Source: JACQZO01 sp964512325 (GTDB taxonomy: Bacteria; Patescibacteriota; Gracilibacteria; RBG-16-42-10). Taken from it: a DNA stretch of 34,515 bases. Positions 8,510 through 18,286 of the stretch are shown here, one piece after another. The DNA lies in contig CAZEGN010000014.1 of assembly GCA_964512325.1 (NCBI GenBank), positions 1 through 34,515 of the forward strand, given 5' to 3'. Both the position numbers and the translations under genes were made by a program. Below the pieces are notes generated by a model. It was not told the origin of the DNA. It worked only from the letters and a program-made list of their open reading frames with translations, and searched no databases. Every line of letters begins with the position of its first letter. Position 1 is the stretch's first letter.

Positions 8510-10108
8510 ATGTCTACTAAACCTAATGAAGCCTTGGCGCTAAAAGTATCTCCAGATGCTGATCCAATTACGGAGTTGCTCCATGAAGCTGAAAGGCGTC
8601 TCTCGGTAAATAATAACACTCCTGTTATTAGTCGGGAGAATTTAGAGTATCGAGTGAAAAAGTTTACTGAATTCTCTGCGGGAAATTATGCAAAAGAGGC
8701 TGTGGACTATTTGTGGTCTTTAGACCCTGCTGTTATATCAGACACAAAGCATATTCCAGCTATGCTTTTTGCAAATGCAAAAAAAATGATAGTCTTTCAC
8801 AAAGAGGATCCAGGAGTGAGCTCTGGTGCTGGTCTTCCTGAAAGCAAAGCAAAATGGCTTGACTTTACATTTGGCGATGCGATCACTGAAGCCGTGCTGG
8901 ATACTCTGTATGTGGCTGATAGTGGTAATGCGGGGGATATGAGTGTCTCTTATGAAGAGATTCCTTACTATGCGGCTTTTCGATATGCCGACGGATCTTT
9001 CTACAAATTAGACGATGCAAAAGTTTCATATGTCGTTGCGAGTGATGACCGGGGGCGTTCGTATCACAAGATCAACTCAGTCCAGGGACTCTCATCTCGC
9101 AATTTGCACCGCGCTTTGGGGCATGCTTTTGTAGCTGAAATGCTAAAAGGACCTATCACCTTGCAAGAGTGTTGTACTATACTGCAACGTCAAATTGTAA
9201 GGATGCGTGATAAGCCTGAGGTGGTTAAGGATGATAAGGGGCGAAAGTACAAACTGTTTAGAAGTACAGCTGCTAGCCCATTTATGACTGATATGGGTAC
9301 ATTTTTATTTGCTAAGGCTGCTGGTAGATCAATTGATACATTTGTGTCCGCCACACCTGGTGATGCTAATGCGGTCATTTGCGAGATTATTAATGCAATT
9401 ATTGCTAAGCAAGATCCCGAGCTGGATCGAATAGATAAGGCAACGACAAATATGATGAAAGCAAAGGCTGCGCCCAATAATATTATGGGGTACTTTCCTG
9501 AAACAAGTCGCTTTCCTAGGCTCCATACACAATTAACACGACAAATATGGGAGACGATATTTAGGCTGGGGCGCAATCCATCTCCAGATCAAGCTGGTCC
9601 GACAATCGAGGAGGAGTTTGTTGTCGCTTTGGCGGGAAAGCTGGATATCAGCGATTTAGAAAGTGTTTATCGTGCTTGGCAAGAAGCAAGTGTTTCTAGG
9701 TGGAATCCTTTTAGTAAGAAAAAGACGAAGGCTGAGATTGAAAAAGAAAAGTTAGGAACAAGTCCTCAAGGAAAAGGAATTGAAGATTTGTATAATGCTC
9801 AACTGATGATATACAAACTCTATCGCGCGGGACTGGTAAAGGCCAGTTCTACTAATGAGCACATTGCACATCAAGGACGGCTGATGATAGCTTGTGCTGA
9901 AATTTGGGCTGAGCGCTTAGAAAATGTGTTAGTGGCTTTAGAAGTAGATATGGTGACGAGCACAGCAAGTCCTGAAGAAACCATTAGGCTGATTCAGAGT
10001 TTAGCAGAAACCGTGCTCAATCCTGGTAGAGATGTTGTGCGGGAGATATTCGATGAAACTCGCTTACAACTAGCAGCTAGAGCGGAAGTTGAAGAGGCTT
10101 TGAAATAG
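8510..10108 (+). CDS. Uncharacterised 532-aa helical protein
   Basis: I do not recognise a family. The sequence has no signal peptide or transmembrane segment and is mostly charged and helical. A basic KKKTKAEIEKEKLG stretch lies near residue 410, with long amphipathic helices to the end. The middle (about residues 120-260) is more globular, with conserved-looking aromatic and charged residues such as YEEIPYYAAFRYADGSFYK. The ATG start has no Shine-Dalgarno motif. A weak hairpin terminator follows at 10140. The next gene, a membrane-anchored protein, follows on the same strand after 119 bases. Confidence 0.75.
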   Translation: MSTKPNEALALKVSPDADPITELLHEAERRLSVNNNTPVISRENLEYRVKKFTEFSAGNYAKEAVDYLWSLDPAVISDTKHIPAMLFANAKKMIVFHKEDPGVSSGAGLPESKAKWLDFTFGDAITEAVLDTLYVADSGNAGDMSVSYEEIPYYAAFRYADGSFYKLDDAKVSYVVASDDRGRSYHKINSVQGLSSRNLHRALGHAFVAEMLKGPITLQECCTILQRQIVRMRDKPEVVKDDKGRKYKLFRSTAASPFMTDMGTFLFAKAAGRSIDTFVSATPGDANAVICEIINAIIAKQDPELDRIDKATTNMMKAKAAPNNIMGYFPETSRFPRLHTQLTRQIWETIFRLGRNPSPDQAGPTIEEEFVVALAGKLDISDLESVYRAWQEASVSRWNPFSKKKTKAEIEKEKLGTSPQGKGIEDLYNAQLMIYKLYRAGLVKASSTNEHIAHQGRLMIACAEIWAERLENVLVALEVDMVTSTASPEETIRLIQSLAETVLNPGRDVVREIFDETRLQLAARAEVEEALK

Positions 10109-10139
10109 AGATGTTAATAGTTAGGACGTGAGAGCTATT

Positions 10140-10163
10140 AAAAAGCTTTTGGGGTGCTTTTTT
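10140..10163 (+). terminator. Weak AT-rich terminator
   Basis: AAAAAGC and GCTTTTTT flank a 9-base loop and the structure ends in a T run. The stem has only two G-C pairs. Confidence 0.45.
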
Positions 10164-10227
10164 AGATCTTGAACTGATAGATGGGCAAGAGTAGAGTTAG
10201 CACAAAGTCTTAAATTTTTCTTGCTGT

Positions 10228-12234
10228 ATGTCTAACTCTTCAGATAAAAGTTCTGCTCAGGGTTCATCCATGTCTAGCACTAGAGTGGCTGTGCTTAGCA
10301 TTTTAGGTAGTGTCGGTGCTTTTGCTTTGGTGGGAATTGGAGTGGTTCTGGGTAGCAAATATTTTCCTTCTTCTGCGCCTGTAGCAAATTCTGTACTCTC
10401 CACCGCTACTGTTACTAGTACAGCTGCGCTGACAAGTACCCCTACAGCTTCATCTGTTCCTCAGATAAGTATTATTTCTGGGCAAATGAAGCGATTAAAT
10501 CAAGACTTGAATTTATTCAAAGACCATCCCACGCTGGGTCAAAATACCGGTATTACCTACTATGAGGCGGGAACGTTTAATGATGGCATATATAAGGACT
10601 ATAAACGCGTAGTCGCTTTTGTTCCTCCAATGGAATTGGGACCCATTGAGAATTATACTTTTGCCACCAAAGATTATGTGACATTCGTGTTGCATGCTGA
10701 TCCTAAAGATGTGACAGACTTTCCAGAAGATCATTATAGAAATCCTTACAACCTGGTGAACAAACAAAAGATGTCTGCTGTTAGTCTTTTGCCAAAATCG
10801 CATCCTGATATTTTGCCTGTGAATGATACTTTTGTATTGTTAACAGATGCTGATCCTCTAGCTGCAGATGGCAAGATGGCAGAAGTTGTTGACTATTCTG
10901 TATATCAACAGTTGCCTTTTTCAAATTCGCAATATCGTGTTTATGCTGCTAGAACACCGGCCGAGGTTGTCGCGGTCAGACAGAATAATCCCGATATGCC
11001 AGGAAGTTTAGGCAATGTAGCGAATGTTATTGTAGTAGATGAAAGTGGATTGGGATATCACTATCACTTGGCATTCAAAAAAGATGCGGCCAGTTATTTG
11101 CTAAAAAAGCAGCAATATAACCAAGAGGAAAGAGAGTATGAAAAGGAAGTTATGGCTTCTCAAAATGGGCAATCAGCATCAACACCTGTAGGGCAACAGG
11201 CTGTTCCACCAGACCCTTTAACTATCCCCAGTTTGCACTTCGCAGTACAGGCTATTCGGAATGCACAGCCTAATATGTATTCATCTTATGGCAATGTTTT
11301 TGATCATTTCTTGGGATTTCGTAACGATGTCGATGTCGTGGAAAATGTAAAAATAGATGATGTAAAACAAATAGGTGAGATAAATGGGGCTCCTCTCTAT
11401 GCATTTGCTGATAAAAACCATCCTTTAGTAAGCTACTTTTATCAACAGAAGATAGCTTATTTGCCTGATGATTATTTCCGAAATAGTATCAACGAGAGCA
11501 AACCAGACCTTGCCACCTACAGCAACAATACTCCGCTGGTTTTGATCAAAGATCCTTGGGATAGGTGGGTAGTATTACAGGAAAACAAGTATGAAGTTCT
11601 TCCAGAAGTGGGAAAGCCTGTAGTTTATCTTTATCCTCAAACCGAAACTGAAGTCAAAGTTGAGCTCACTACACCGATTGATTTTAGTGTAACCATTCCG
11701 GCCTATCACAATGGTTGGCGAGTGTTAGCTAAGCCCAATGGTGAATTAAAGGATTTGCAGCCAGAGTTCACTGACTGTAGCAGGATTGATACTTCTCATG
11801 TTGGTTCTGAATATGCTCTTGCCGCTTGTCAGCAGAATCAATATCCGTACATTTACTGGGCAGGAAGACCACTAGCAACACAATATCCTACTGTTGATAC
11901 AGGCTGGGTTATAGCCAATGAAAATATAGAACAATTCATGCATGAAAAGCTTGATGAAATTGGACTTACCGCAACCGAAAAGCAAGATATGTTGACTTAT
12001 TGGTTGCCTAAAATGAAAGCAAAACAGGCACCATTTTATCGCGTTTCTTTCTTGCAAGATGCGGTGATGGATAAGCTTGCGCCAATGAAAATTACCCCTC
12101 AACCTGACACTATTGCCCGTGTGTTTTTAGATTTCCAACCCTTAACACAATCAAGAGACATCACTCCTCAAGAGCTTACCAAAATTGTTCGTCATGGGTT
12201 TACCGTAGTGGAGTGGGGAGGACTAAAATATTAG
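10228..12234 (+). CDS. Membrane-anchored protein with a conserved KPVVYLYP-type C-terminal domain
   Basis: The 668-aa protein has a Ser-rich cytoplasmic head, one transmembrane helix at about residues 21-44 (VAVLSILGSVGAFALVGIGV) and a Thr/Ser/Ala linker. The rest should be extracytoplasmic. The region from about residue 465 contains GKPVVYLYPQTETEVKVEL, YHNGWRVLAKPNGELKDL, YPYIYWAGRP and the ending GFTVVEWGGLKY. I recognise this series as a conserved but uncharacterised domain seen in many candidate-phylum and some Firmicutes surface proteins. Its function is unknown. The middle part (about 100-440) has no recognised domain. The gene follows the 8510 gene on the same strand but has a terminator-like hairpin upstream. 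Confidence 0.8.
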   Translation: MSNSSDKSSAQGSSMSSTRVAVLSILGSVGAFALVGIGVVLGSKYFPSSAPVANSVLSTATVTSTAALTSTPTASSVPQISIISGQMKRLNQDLNLFKDHPTLGQNTGITYYEAGTFNDGIYKDYKRVVAFVPPMELGPIENYTFATKDYVTFVLHADPKDVTDFPEDHYRNPYNLVNKQKMSAVSLLPKSHPDILPVNDTFVLLTDADPLAADGKMAEVVDYSVYQQLPFSNSQYRVYAARTPAEVVAVRQNNPDMPGSLGNVANVIVVDESGLGYHYHLAFKKDAASYLLKKQQYNQEEREYEKEVMASQNGQSASTPVGQQAVPPDPLTIPSLHFAVQAIRNAQPNMYSSYGNVFDHFLGFRNDVDVVENVKIDDVKQIGEINGAPLYAFADKNHPLVSYFYQQKIAYLPDDYFRNSINESKPDLATYSNNTPLVLIKDPWDRWVVLQENKYEVLPEVGKPVVYLYPQTETEVKVELTTPIDFSVTIPAYHNGWRVLAKPNGELKDLQPEFTDCSRIDTSHVGSEYALAACQQNQYPYIYWAGRPLATQYPTVDTGWVIANENIEQFMHEKLDEIGLTATEKQDMLTYWLPKMKAKQAPFYRVSFLQDAVMDKLAPMKITPQPDTIARVFLDFQPLTQSRDITPQELTKIVRHGFTVVEWGGLKY

Positions 12235-12251
12235 TTTTTCCCTCAAAAGGG

Positions 12252-12285
12252 AGTATGCTTTGCGGAAATAGAAGCGTACTTTCTT
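12252..12285 (+). terminator. Possible terminator after the membrane-anchored protein
   Basis: AGTATGC can pair with GCGTACT (one G-U pair) across a 15-base loop, followed by TTCTT. The T run is short and interrupted, so this is tentative. Confidence 0.3.
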
Positions 12286-12356
12286 GCCGGGCGAAAAAAT
12301 GAAAGCTATGAACCCAATAGAGATAGATGTTTATAGTATCTTCAAAAATGATGTCT

Positions 12357-13913
12357 ATGGATTTGCGCTGTACTCGTAGCAATAAGATGTTCTCTGTCTC
12401 TGCGGAGGAAATAGAATACTGTAAGGTACATGATATCCCACTGCCAGATATTTCTCCCATAGAGGGATTTCGGGATATGTTTGCCTTTCGTAATGAAACA
12501 ACACTGTATAATCGTACTTGTAGTAAGACAGGTAGAGAGATAGTCAGTATTCATCGGCCGGGCACGAGCTTTCCTGTCTATGCTCAGGACATATGGCTTG
12601 GCGAAGAGAATGATCCCTTTCAATACGGTAGAGCTTATGATTTTAATAAGCCTTTCTTTCAGCAATTTTTTGAACTCTCGCAAGTGGTGCCTCGTGAAGC
12701 GCAGCTCACGCTGAATGCGGATAATAGTCCTTATGTAAATATTAATGTAAATGTCAAAGATTGCTATTTCACATTTAATTGTCTCAATAGCCAAGAGTGC
12801 ATGTACGGAAATAAAGTGTATTCAAGTAGAGATTGTATCGATAATACTTATATTTCTAACTGTGAGCTCTGCTATGAATGTATCAATTGCCATAATTGCT
12901 ACGATGTAAAATGGGCTCAGCATAGTTTCAATTGCAGGAATTCCATGTTGCTTTATGGCTGTCGCGGTTGTGCAGATTGTTTTGGTTGTGTGGGATTAGA
13001 ACATAAACAATTTTGTATTTGGAACCAGCAGTACACACCTGAGGAATACCATGCGCTAGTAAAGACACTTTTTAGCGGTAAGTATTCTGAACTGATTGAT
13101 TTACAAAAAAAGTTTGCGGAAATGGTCTCAGCTACGGGCTATAGCTATTCCTCTCTGGTGAATAGCGAAAACTGCACCGGTGCATACATTGATCATTGTA
13201 AAAACTGTAGCAACTGTTTCATTATCAAAAATAGCCAGGATATTCGGGATTCGTTTAATCTGCATAATTGTAAAGATTGTCTTCGTAGTGGCTTCATTTT
13301 TGATGGTCAATTAATTTACCGCAGCTTCGCAATGAGTCTGGGGCCTTATAACTGTCAATTTTGCTATATGTCTCCAGGGCTAGCAGATAGTCAGTATTGT
13401 GCTTATGTCTTTCACTCCACGCAGATGTTTGGCTGTATTGGCTTCCCACGGAGAGCTTCTTGCTGCATTTTAAATAAGCAATACACCAAGGCTGAATACG
13501 AAAGCTTGTTGCCCAGAATTATTGCTCATATGAAAACGACGGGGGAGTGGGGCAAATGGTTCCCATTATGGATGAGTGACTTTCCCTATGCTGATACCGT
13601 CGCCCAAGAATATTTTCCTCTTAATTCCATTCAAGCAGAAAAGTTTAATGTTCGTTGGGATCATGAAAAGTCTTATTCAATGCAAACTACCGCCAGCGAT
13701 ATTCCTGACAATATTCATGATGTCTCTGAAGCTATCTTGAGTGAAATACTCTCAGATCAAGAAAATCAAAGAGCGTATAAATTACAAAAAAAAGAATTGG
13801 CTTTTTATAAAGCAAATACTATTCCCATTCCTAGAAGGTGTTTTGATAGTCGTAATTTAAGACGTTCACAATCTTTGTTCTCATTCTATGCAGGTAGAGG
13901 CAAAACTGTCTGA
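12357..13913 (+). CDS. Cysteine-rich candidate-phylum protein of unknown function
   Basis: The ATG at 12357 gives a 518-aa protein; the frame is open back to 12327. The N-terminal pattern (RNETTLYNRTCSKTGREIVS, then YGRAYDFNKPFFQQFFELS, then VPREAQLTL) matches a family I know from many CPR genomes, which usually begins with a CxxC zinc ribbon. In this copy the first ribbon is degraded (CTRSNKMF in place of a CxxC pair). The centre is a dense array of Cys in short repeats such as NCELCYECINCHNCYD, suggesting metal binding or a disulfide-rich repeat fold, with a second weaker copy at about 290-390. Function is unknown. The gene overlaps the next one by 26 bases. Confidence 0.8.
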   Translation: MDLRCTRSNKMFSVSAEEIEYCKVHDIPLPDISPIEGFRDMFAFRNETTLYNRTCSKTGREIVSIHRPGTSFPVYAQDIWLGEENDPFQYGRAYDFNKPFFQQFFELSQVVPREAQLTLNADNSPYVNINVNVKDCYFTFNCLNSQECMYGNKVYSSRDCIDNTYISNCELCYECINCHNCYDVKWAQHSFNCRNSMLLYGCRGCADCFGCVGLEHKQFCIWNQQYTPEEYHALVKTLFSGKYSELIDLQKKFAEMVSATGYSYSSLVNSENCTGAYIDHCKNCSNCFIIKNSQDIRDSFNLHNCKDCLRSGFIFDGQLIYRSFAMSLGPYNCQFCYMSPGLADSQYCAYVFHSTQMFGCIGFPRRASCCILNKQYTKAEYESLLPRIIAHMKTTGEWGKWFPLWMSDFPYADTVAQEYFPLNSIQAEKFNVRWDHEKSYSMQTTASDIPDNIHDVSEAILSEILSDQENQRAYKLQKKELAFYKANTIPIPRRCFDSRNLRRSQSLFSFYAGRGKTV

Positions 13914-14877
13914 CGAAGCGATTCATGATGAGATCTTCAAATTAGTAGCCAGGCTGCGCATAGCGTTGGCAAGTCTAATCAAGTGTTCATCTCGTACAGT
14001 AGCAGAGATGCGCGTTGAAAATGAAGAGTGCGAAGATTTTAAAACTGCCTTAGTCAGATTTTGGCAGGCGATATTTAGAACAGCTACGGGCCAAGTTATT
14101 GGTGCGAAATTAGCTATTACTCACTTGGGGCGTAGCACAGCTTATTGTGATTATGCAGATAGTAGTTGGGAGCTGGGTTTAGGTAATGGTCAAAAGGTGG
14201 TTGTTGAATTGGACAATCAGTTTCAAACTCACATGAGTATCCAGCGCAGACAGGTGTCAGTAGATAGTCTCAGCTCCACAATTCGTCTTCACTCTTTTAC
14301 CATGCTTGAAGCGAAAGAACTGTTAGAGATTTTGCTTGCCGAGCTCCGCACTATTTCGCCGTCAAAACAAGCGCCTTTTTTTCTGGTACATCAAGCTCTT
14401 TTTAAAAAAGCAGAAGACATCAACGGCATAATTAGCGATCCAGAACTTTTGGACGCAATAGAACACTTTTTGTTAGATCACGATAAGCTATTTGCTAAAG
14501 AAGTAAGCGACTACGACTTTGCTCATTACCCTGCGAGTGCAAGCTTAAGAGTGACAAGCAAAAACAATGTGATAATCACTATGTTGGAGCTAGAAATGAA
14601 TGATGAAAGTGGTGATTCCATTCGTTTCGGTCCTCGGTTGAATCGTTATGATAGTTATTTCCCCAATGGAGATTGTGTAACTGTGATGCATGACTATGCT
14701 CACTGCTCAGCTTATATATGGCTCAATGGCGAACTGGTTATTTATAAAAACGATAGAGATACGGCAGTGTGTAATGAACGCTCAAATCACAATGTTGTGG
14801 CTCGTTTAAAGCTGCTTCTCCCACAACTCAACTGTGAGATGCCGGCTGTTCCCCAAGATACAGGAGTGCCTTTTTAG
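13888..14877 (+). CDS. Uncharacterised 329-aa protein overlapping the Cys-rich gene
   Basis: No family is recognised. The protein is soluble, with a helical N-terminus (AIHDEIFKLVARLRIALASL) and a strand-rich C-terminus. The middle and end share a parallel design: TAYCDYADSSWELGLGNGQK in the first half and YDSYFPNGDCVTVMHDYAHC in the second. This may reflect an internal duplication of a beta-rich domain. The ATG at 13888 lies inside the preceding gene (26-base overlap, different frame), so the two are probably translationally coupled. A later internal start cannot be excluded. Confidence 0.7.
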   Translation: MQVEAKLSDEAIHDEIFKLVARLRIALASLIKCSSRTVAEMRVENEECEDFKTALVRFWQAIFRTATGQVIGAKLAITHLGRSTAYCDYADSSWELGLGNGQKVVVELDNQFQTHMSIQRRQVSVDSLSSTIRLHSFTMLEAKELLEILLAELRTISPSKQAPFFLVHQALFKKAEDINGIISDPELLDAIEHFLLDHDKLFAKEVSDYDFAHYPASASLRVTSKNNVIITMLELEMNDESGDSIRFGPRLNRYDSYFPNGDCVTVMHDYAHCSAYIWLNGELVIYKNDRDTAVCNERSNHNVVARLKLLLPQLNCEMPAVPQDTGVPF

Positions 14878-15005
14878 GGAGTCATTACATTTCTACCTTG
14901 TCTAAGTTGATGCTGGATATTCTATGCCTCACCATGCTATTTGCCTGTATAGATCTTTTTGTTTAACTTGATAATATGACAAAGTTAATGACTAACGCTC
15001 AATGT

Positions 15006-15521
15006 ATGAAAACGATTTTGTATATGACTACGACTATTAATGGCATGATTGCTAAACACGATGATTCGACTAGTTTTATTACTCCTGCAGAGTCCGCAAG
15101 TTATGTTGCTGCAGTGAAGCATGCTGGTGCGTTGATTGTGGGAAGAAGAACGTATCAAATACTTTCTACCCAATCTGAGTTTCAGGAATTCTTAAACGCT
15201 GGGGTAAAAATAGTGGCTGTGTCTCGTGAAAGTGTGCTGCAGTTAAAGAGTCCATCTCATGCTCTGGCTCATTCTCCCAGAGAAGCGCTAGATCTCCTGC
15301 ATGACTTTGCTGCGGTTATTATTGCAGGGGGCGGAAAGCTGAATAGTGCTTTTTTGGATCAAAATCTGATCGATGAAGTTTATTTGGATATAGAACCGGC
15401 AATTGTAAGCAAGGGCATAGCTTTATTTAGTGAGGGCTTAGCGGATAAAGAATTAAAGTTTTTGGGATCAAAACAATTCGGAGAAAATGAGATTCAGCTC
15501 CAGTATGCGGTGCTGAAGTAA
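15006..15521 (+). CDS. RibD C-terminal/dihydrofolate-reductase-like reductase
   Basis: The 171-aa protein has the DHFR/RibD_C fold pattern. It starts MKTILYMTTTINGMIAKHD, has the GALIVGRRTYQIL segment that normally follows the substrate loop, IIAGGGKLNSAFLDQNLIDE as the NADPH-binding glycine motif, and VYLDIEPAIVSKGIALF. Members reduce pteridine or pyrimidine substrates with NADPH; many stand-alone members have no assigned substrate. The frame is open back to 14976, but M at 15006 is where the family begins. It is a single gene in an otherwise unassigned neighbourhood. Confidence 0.85.
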   Translation: MKTILYMTTTINGMIAKHDDSTSFITPAESASYVAAVKHAGALIVGRRTYQILSTQSEFQEFLNAGVKIVAVSRESVLQLKSPSHALAHSPREALDLLHDFAAVIIAGGGKLNSAFLDQNLIDEVYLDIEPAIVSKGIALFSEGLADKELKFLGSKQFGENEIQLQYAVLK

Positions 15522-15642
15522 TACAGTTAGAGATTAATGACTTAATTAGCTACTGCTTGTTTTAGTCACTTTCTTCTCAGTGTGCAGTCAATAATTTGCC
15601 TCTGATGAAGCTTGTCCTTTAGTAAGGTGCTCTTTAGCCGCC

Positions 15643-16548
15643 TCATGAGTTTGGATCATGGTAGAAAACTGGATCAATCCAGACGAGATCACCGTCATCT
15701 CTTTTGATGAAATTGTCAGTTTTAAGCCTGTCATTTAGTGAATTGACTAAATCAAACTCGATACTTTTCCATAAAGGATCAGTGCGATGCTTTTTCATTA
15801 AGTATGCAGTGAGTTTCCGTAGTAAGTTGTTTTTTCTAAGTGCGATCATTAACTCCGCTTCTGTTGGTTGATGGCCTGCGATGAATTCAGTACATGACAC
15901 TTTGCCTGATGCAAACATAAAAGTAGGTAGGGATATTCCCGCAGCTGCTAGTTCCTCTTGTAAGTCTTGTGCTAATGCTTGGCACTGTAGCATTTCATTA
16001 ATGTATGGTTGATCTACTCGGGCCATACCGATGTGTGTGGCTGCGTTTATCTTAACGACATAGCTCTCTGTTCCTGTTTCTAGTCGATATACTTGTGATT
16101 GGCCACCACGCATGATTAAGGTCATTCTTCTACCGTTTCCTAATTCAGCATGCTCTTTATTCTTTAATGTGCCAGCGTGTCTTTCTTTAGTCATGATCAG
16201 TATGCCTCTTTCTATATCTTCTAAAATGCCTTTGTTTGTTTTTACCATTTGTTCGCCCGCGGGAGATAGTAGTAAGCCGGCAGTAGTTTCGATGCCTTCA
16301 TTATCAAAATAGCAATATTTGTCACTAGAAAATAACTTGTTCCCAAACTGATCACGGCTGGCTTTGGGCTCTTTATGATAATGGCGTACTTTATTTGCTC
16401 CTCTCTTAGGTGCTAGTAATCCCAGAGATTCGGCCACGCGTTCTCTTTGCTTTTTTCTTTCCTCTGCACTCAAGGTTTGAGCTCCCTCCAGGCTCGGCTC
16501 ATCTGCTTGCGCTAATTCGGTTTGTAACAAAAACTGTCTTCGCATCAT
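15643..16548 (-). CDS. Kinase-fold-like protein of unknown function
   Basis: The 301-aa protein has features of the protein-kinase/aminoglycoside-phosphotransferase fold. These are a Gly-rich loop-like MRGGQSQVYRLE followed by ESYVVKIN (a possible VxK lysine at about residue 170), a hinge-like CTEFIAGHQPTE, and a C-terminal KTDNFIKRDDGDLVWIDPVF that resembles the catalytic-loop Asn and the DxG/DP metal-binding segment. The canonical HxDxxxxN is not intact; the aligned region reads NSLNDRLKTDN. It may therefore be an atypical kinase or a pseudokinase. The N-terminal 90 residues are charged and without a known domain. It is divergent from the coiled-coil-rich gene at 16752. Confidence 0.6.
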   Translation of the reverse strand: MMRRQFLLQTELAQADEPSLEGAQTLSAEERKKQRERVAESLGLLAPKRGANKVRHYHKEPKASRDQFGNKLFSSDKYCYFDNEGIETTAGLLLSPAGEQMVKTNKGILEDIERGILIMTKERHAGTLKNKEHAELGNGRRMTLIMRGGQSQVYRLETGTESYVVKINAATHIGMARVDQPYINEMLQCQALAQDLQEELAAAGISLPTFMFASGKVSCTEFIAGHQPTEAELMIALRKNNLLRKLTAYLMKKHRTDPLWKSIEFDLVNSLNDRLKTDNFIKRDDGDLVWIDPVFYHDPNS

Positions 16549-16691
16549 ATCAATCTCCTGAATCTTTTTATTATACTATAAAGACCTATAAGAAGACTAT
16601 ATGAATAAGTTTTAATATATTAGCCCTGTGATTCTGAAAGATTTCCCACCAGTGCAGTACATAGAAGAGTTTAGCTGCAATAATTGTAGGA

Positions 16692-16720
16692 TCGACCTGC
16701 TTTGTAACTTGGTGTATAAT
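16692..16720 (+). promoter_or_regulatory. Sigma70-type promoter for the 16752 gene
   Basis: TCGACC (16692-16697) lies 17 bases before a perfect TATAAT (16715-16720), 31 bases upstream of the ATG. Confidence 0.55.
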
Positions 16721-16751
16721 TATTTGAATATAGTAAATTAAATACAAAAGT

Positions 16752-18188
16752 ATGGTTAAAGAAAATATTCCTGGTCAACATGACGCGGACGGTTGGAGCA
16801 GTGAGGAAATTAAGAAAAAAGTTGATCATCCTGGCGTTGAATTGGCTCGATTGCGAGGTCAAGAAATTAGAAGTGCGCTTAGTGGTTTGACTACAACTGT
16901 AGATGGTACTGAGTCTTTACCAAAAGACACTGTGCGTGATCAGTTTGTGATTCAGTTGCCAGCTTTACATCCCGATGAAAAAGGTAATTCAGATGCAACA
17001 AACCAAGATAGAATGTTTCAATTGCGTACAGAGTTTTTAAAAGCTGATCCTGAGGGAGTATATGCGTGGGTTCCTCAAGCTGTTGAAGCTTATAGACGGG
17101 CACAAAAATCAGATCTCCTGCCTGACTTTGGTGTGATACGCGCTATTGGCGTGAATGTGCATACAGATACTGTTCAAATCATCACACAATCAGCAGAAGC
17201 TGGAGCTGTTCCTTTTGAACTAAAGTTAAGCGAACTTGCTACATATTCTCTTGAATTGCTATTGCGTCAGGCTGAACAAAAAGAACCTATGCCCGCATTC
17301 AAATATTCATCAGATATGCAGAAAGCGATAGATAAACTCTCTCCAAGCGCCAAGTTTCGATGGGATTTAATAACACGTGCGGCTTATCTGCAGGCAAAAG
17401 GCCTAGACTATGTGGCAGCGAAGCCTGTAAGTAATAGCATATCTGTCATTGATGGTAGATTAGAGGGCGTTGGTGTTTTTACCAAGAACAAGGCAAGGTT
17501 TTCATTAGTTAAAGTTATACACGCAGATGTTCCAATGACTTCGTATGAAAAGGACATATTAGAACAGAGCTCTCGAGCACCACGCATCGATAGCGATGAT
17601 CCTGAGTTAAAAGCATTTGTAGAGTTCGTTTACAATATCAACAACATATTGCGTGACTTTTCTAAAGAGCAGCACAAAATGCATCAGTGGTATGACAGGT
17701 TAAAAGGAAAGCTTGGCAAGGATACACCAATCTCATTACACGAGAGTTTACATACTCTCGTTGCCGATTTTTTAAATGCCAAGATGGCATTGGCATCTGT
17801 GGAAGATCAAGCAAGAGAGGAAGTTCTTAGAGCAAAGGTTGCTTTTGAGGATGACCATCCATTCGAATTAAAAGAGCTTTCTGCAGATTTTTCAGGCAAA
17901 TTCAATACTGCTATCGAAGCATATCGTCAAGCAATGATAAAGCTGCATGAATTTGTTTTAAAGAAAAATGCAGTGATAAAGAAAGCGATTGCTGCTGCCA
18001 CATCTGAGTCTCATAACGGTACTAATGCGGATACACGTATGACGAGAGGTAGGACTCCTTATTTGGCTGCTCAACATGCCAAACGCAGAGATGCTGTGAT
18101 GGCTCAGCTCGATACCTTTAACGGTAATGCGAAAACTTTTGAAAATACTCTTAAAGGCGCTCTACCTGCGGGAAAAGAGCAAGAGTAA
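16752..18188 (+). CDS. Uncharacterised 478-aa helical protein
   Basis: No family is recognised. The protein is soluble and predicted mostly helical. The C-terminal third (about residues 290-470) has coiled-coil-like heptads (KMHQWYDRLKGKLGK, AIEAYRQAMIKLHEFVLKKN). The N-terminal two thirds are more globular. No signal peptide or transmembrane helix is visible. It has its own promoter and is followed by a strong hairpin at 18231, shared with the convergent phosphotransferase gene. Its size and style resemble the 8510 gene product, but I see no clear sequence similarity. Confidence 0.75.
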   Translation: MVKENIPGQHDADGWSSEEIKKKVDHPGVELARLRGQEIRSALSGLTTTVDGTESLPKDTVRDQFVIQLPALHPDEKGNSDATNQDRMFQLRTEFLKADPEGVYAWVPQAVEAYRRAQKSDLLPDFGVIRAIGVNVHTDTVQIITQSAEAGAVPFELKLSELATYSLELLLRQAEQKEPMPAFKYSSDMQKAIDKLSPSAKFRWDLITRAAYLQAKGLDYVAAKPVSNSISVIDGRLEGVGVFTKNKARFSLVKVIHADVPMTSYEKDILEQSSRAPRIDSDDPELKAFVEFVYNINNILRDFSKEQHKMHQWYDRLKGKLGKDTPISLHESLHTLVADFLNAKMALASVEDQAREEVLRAKVAFEDDHPFELKELSADFSGKFNTAIEAYRQAMIKLHEFVLKKNAVIKKAIAAATSESHNGTNADTRMTRGRTPYLAAQHAKRRDAVMAQLDTFNGNAKTFENTLKGALPAGKEQE

Positions 18189-18230
18189 AAAGCACAGAGA
18201 GTAAGCGATACATTGCTTTTCTGTTTTAAA

Positions 18231-18257
18231 CGGAGATAAAGGTGAATACTATCTCCG
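18231..18257. terminator. Hairpin between convergent genes, probable terminator
   Basis: CGGAGATA and TATCTCCG form a perfect 8-bp stem. On the minus strand it is followed by TTT, so it more probably ends the phosphotransferase transcript. The T run is short. Confidence 0.45.
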
Positions 18258-18286
18258 AAATGTCTATATTGTGACGCATCTCGAAA

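Noticed and set aside
12357..14877. Recoded UGA (glycine) as in Gracilibacteria or SR1
   Set aside because: TGA ends several genes at the expected place (for example the MFS gene and the Cys-rich gene), and reading through gives no sensible extension.
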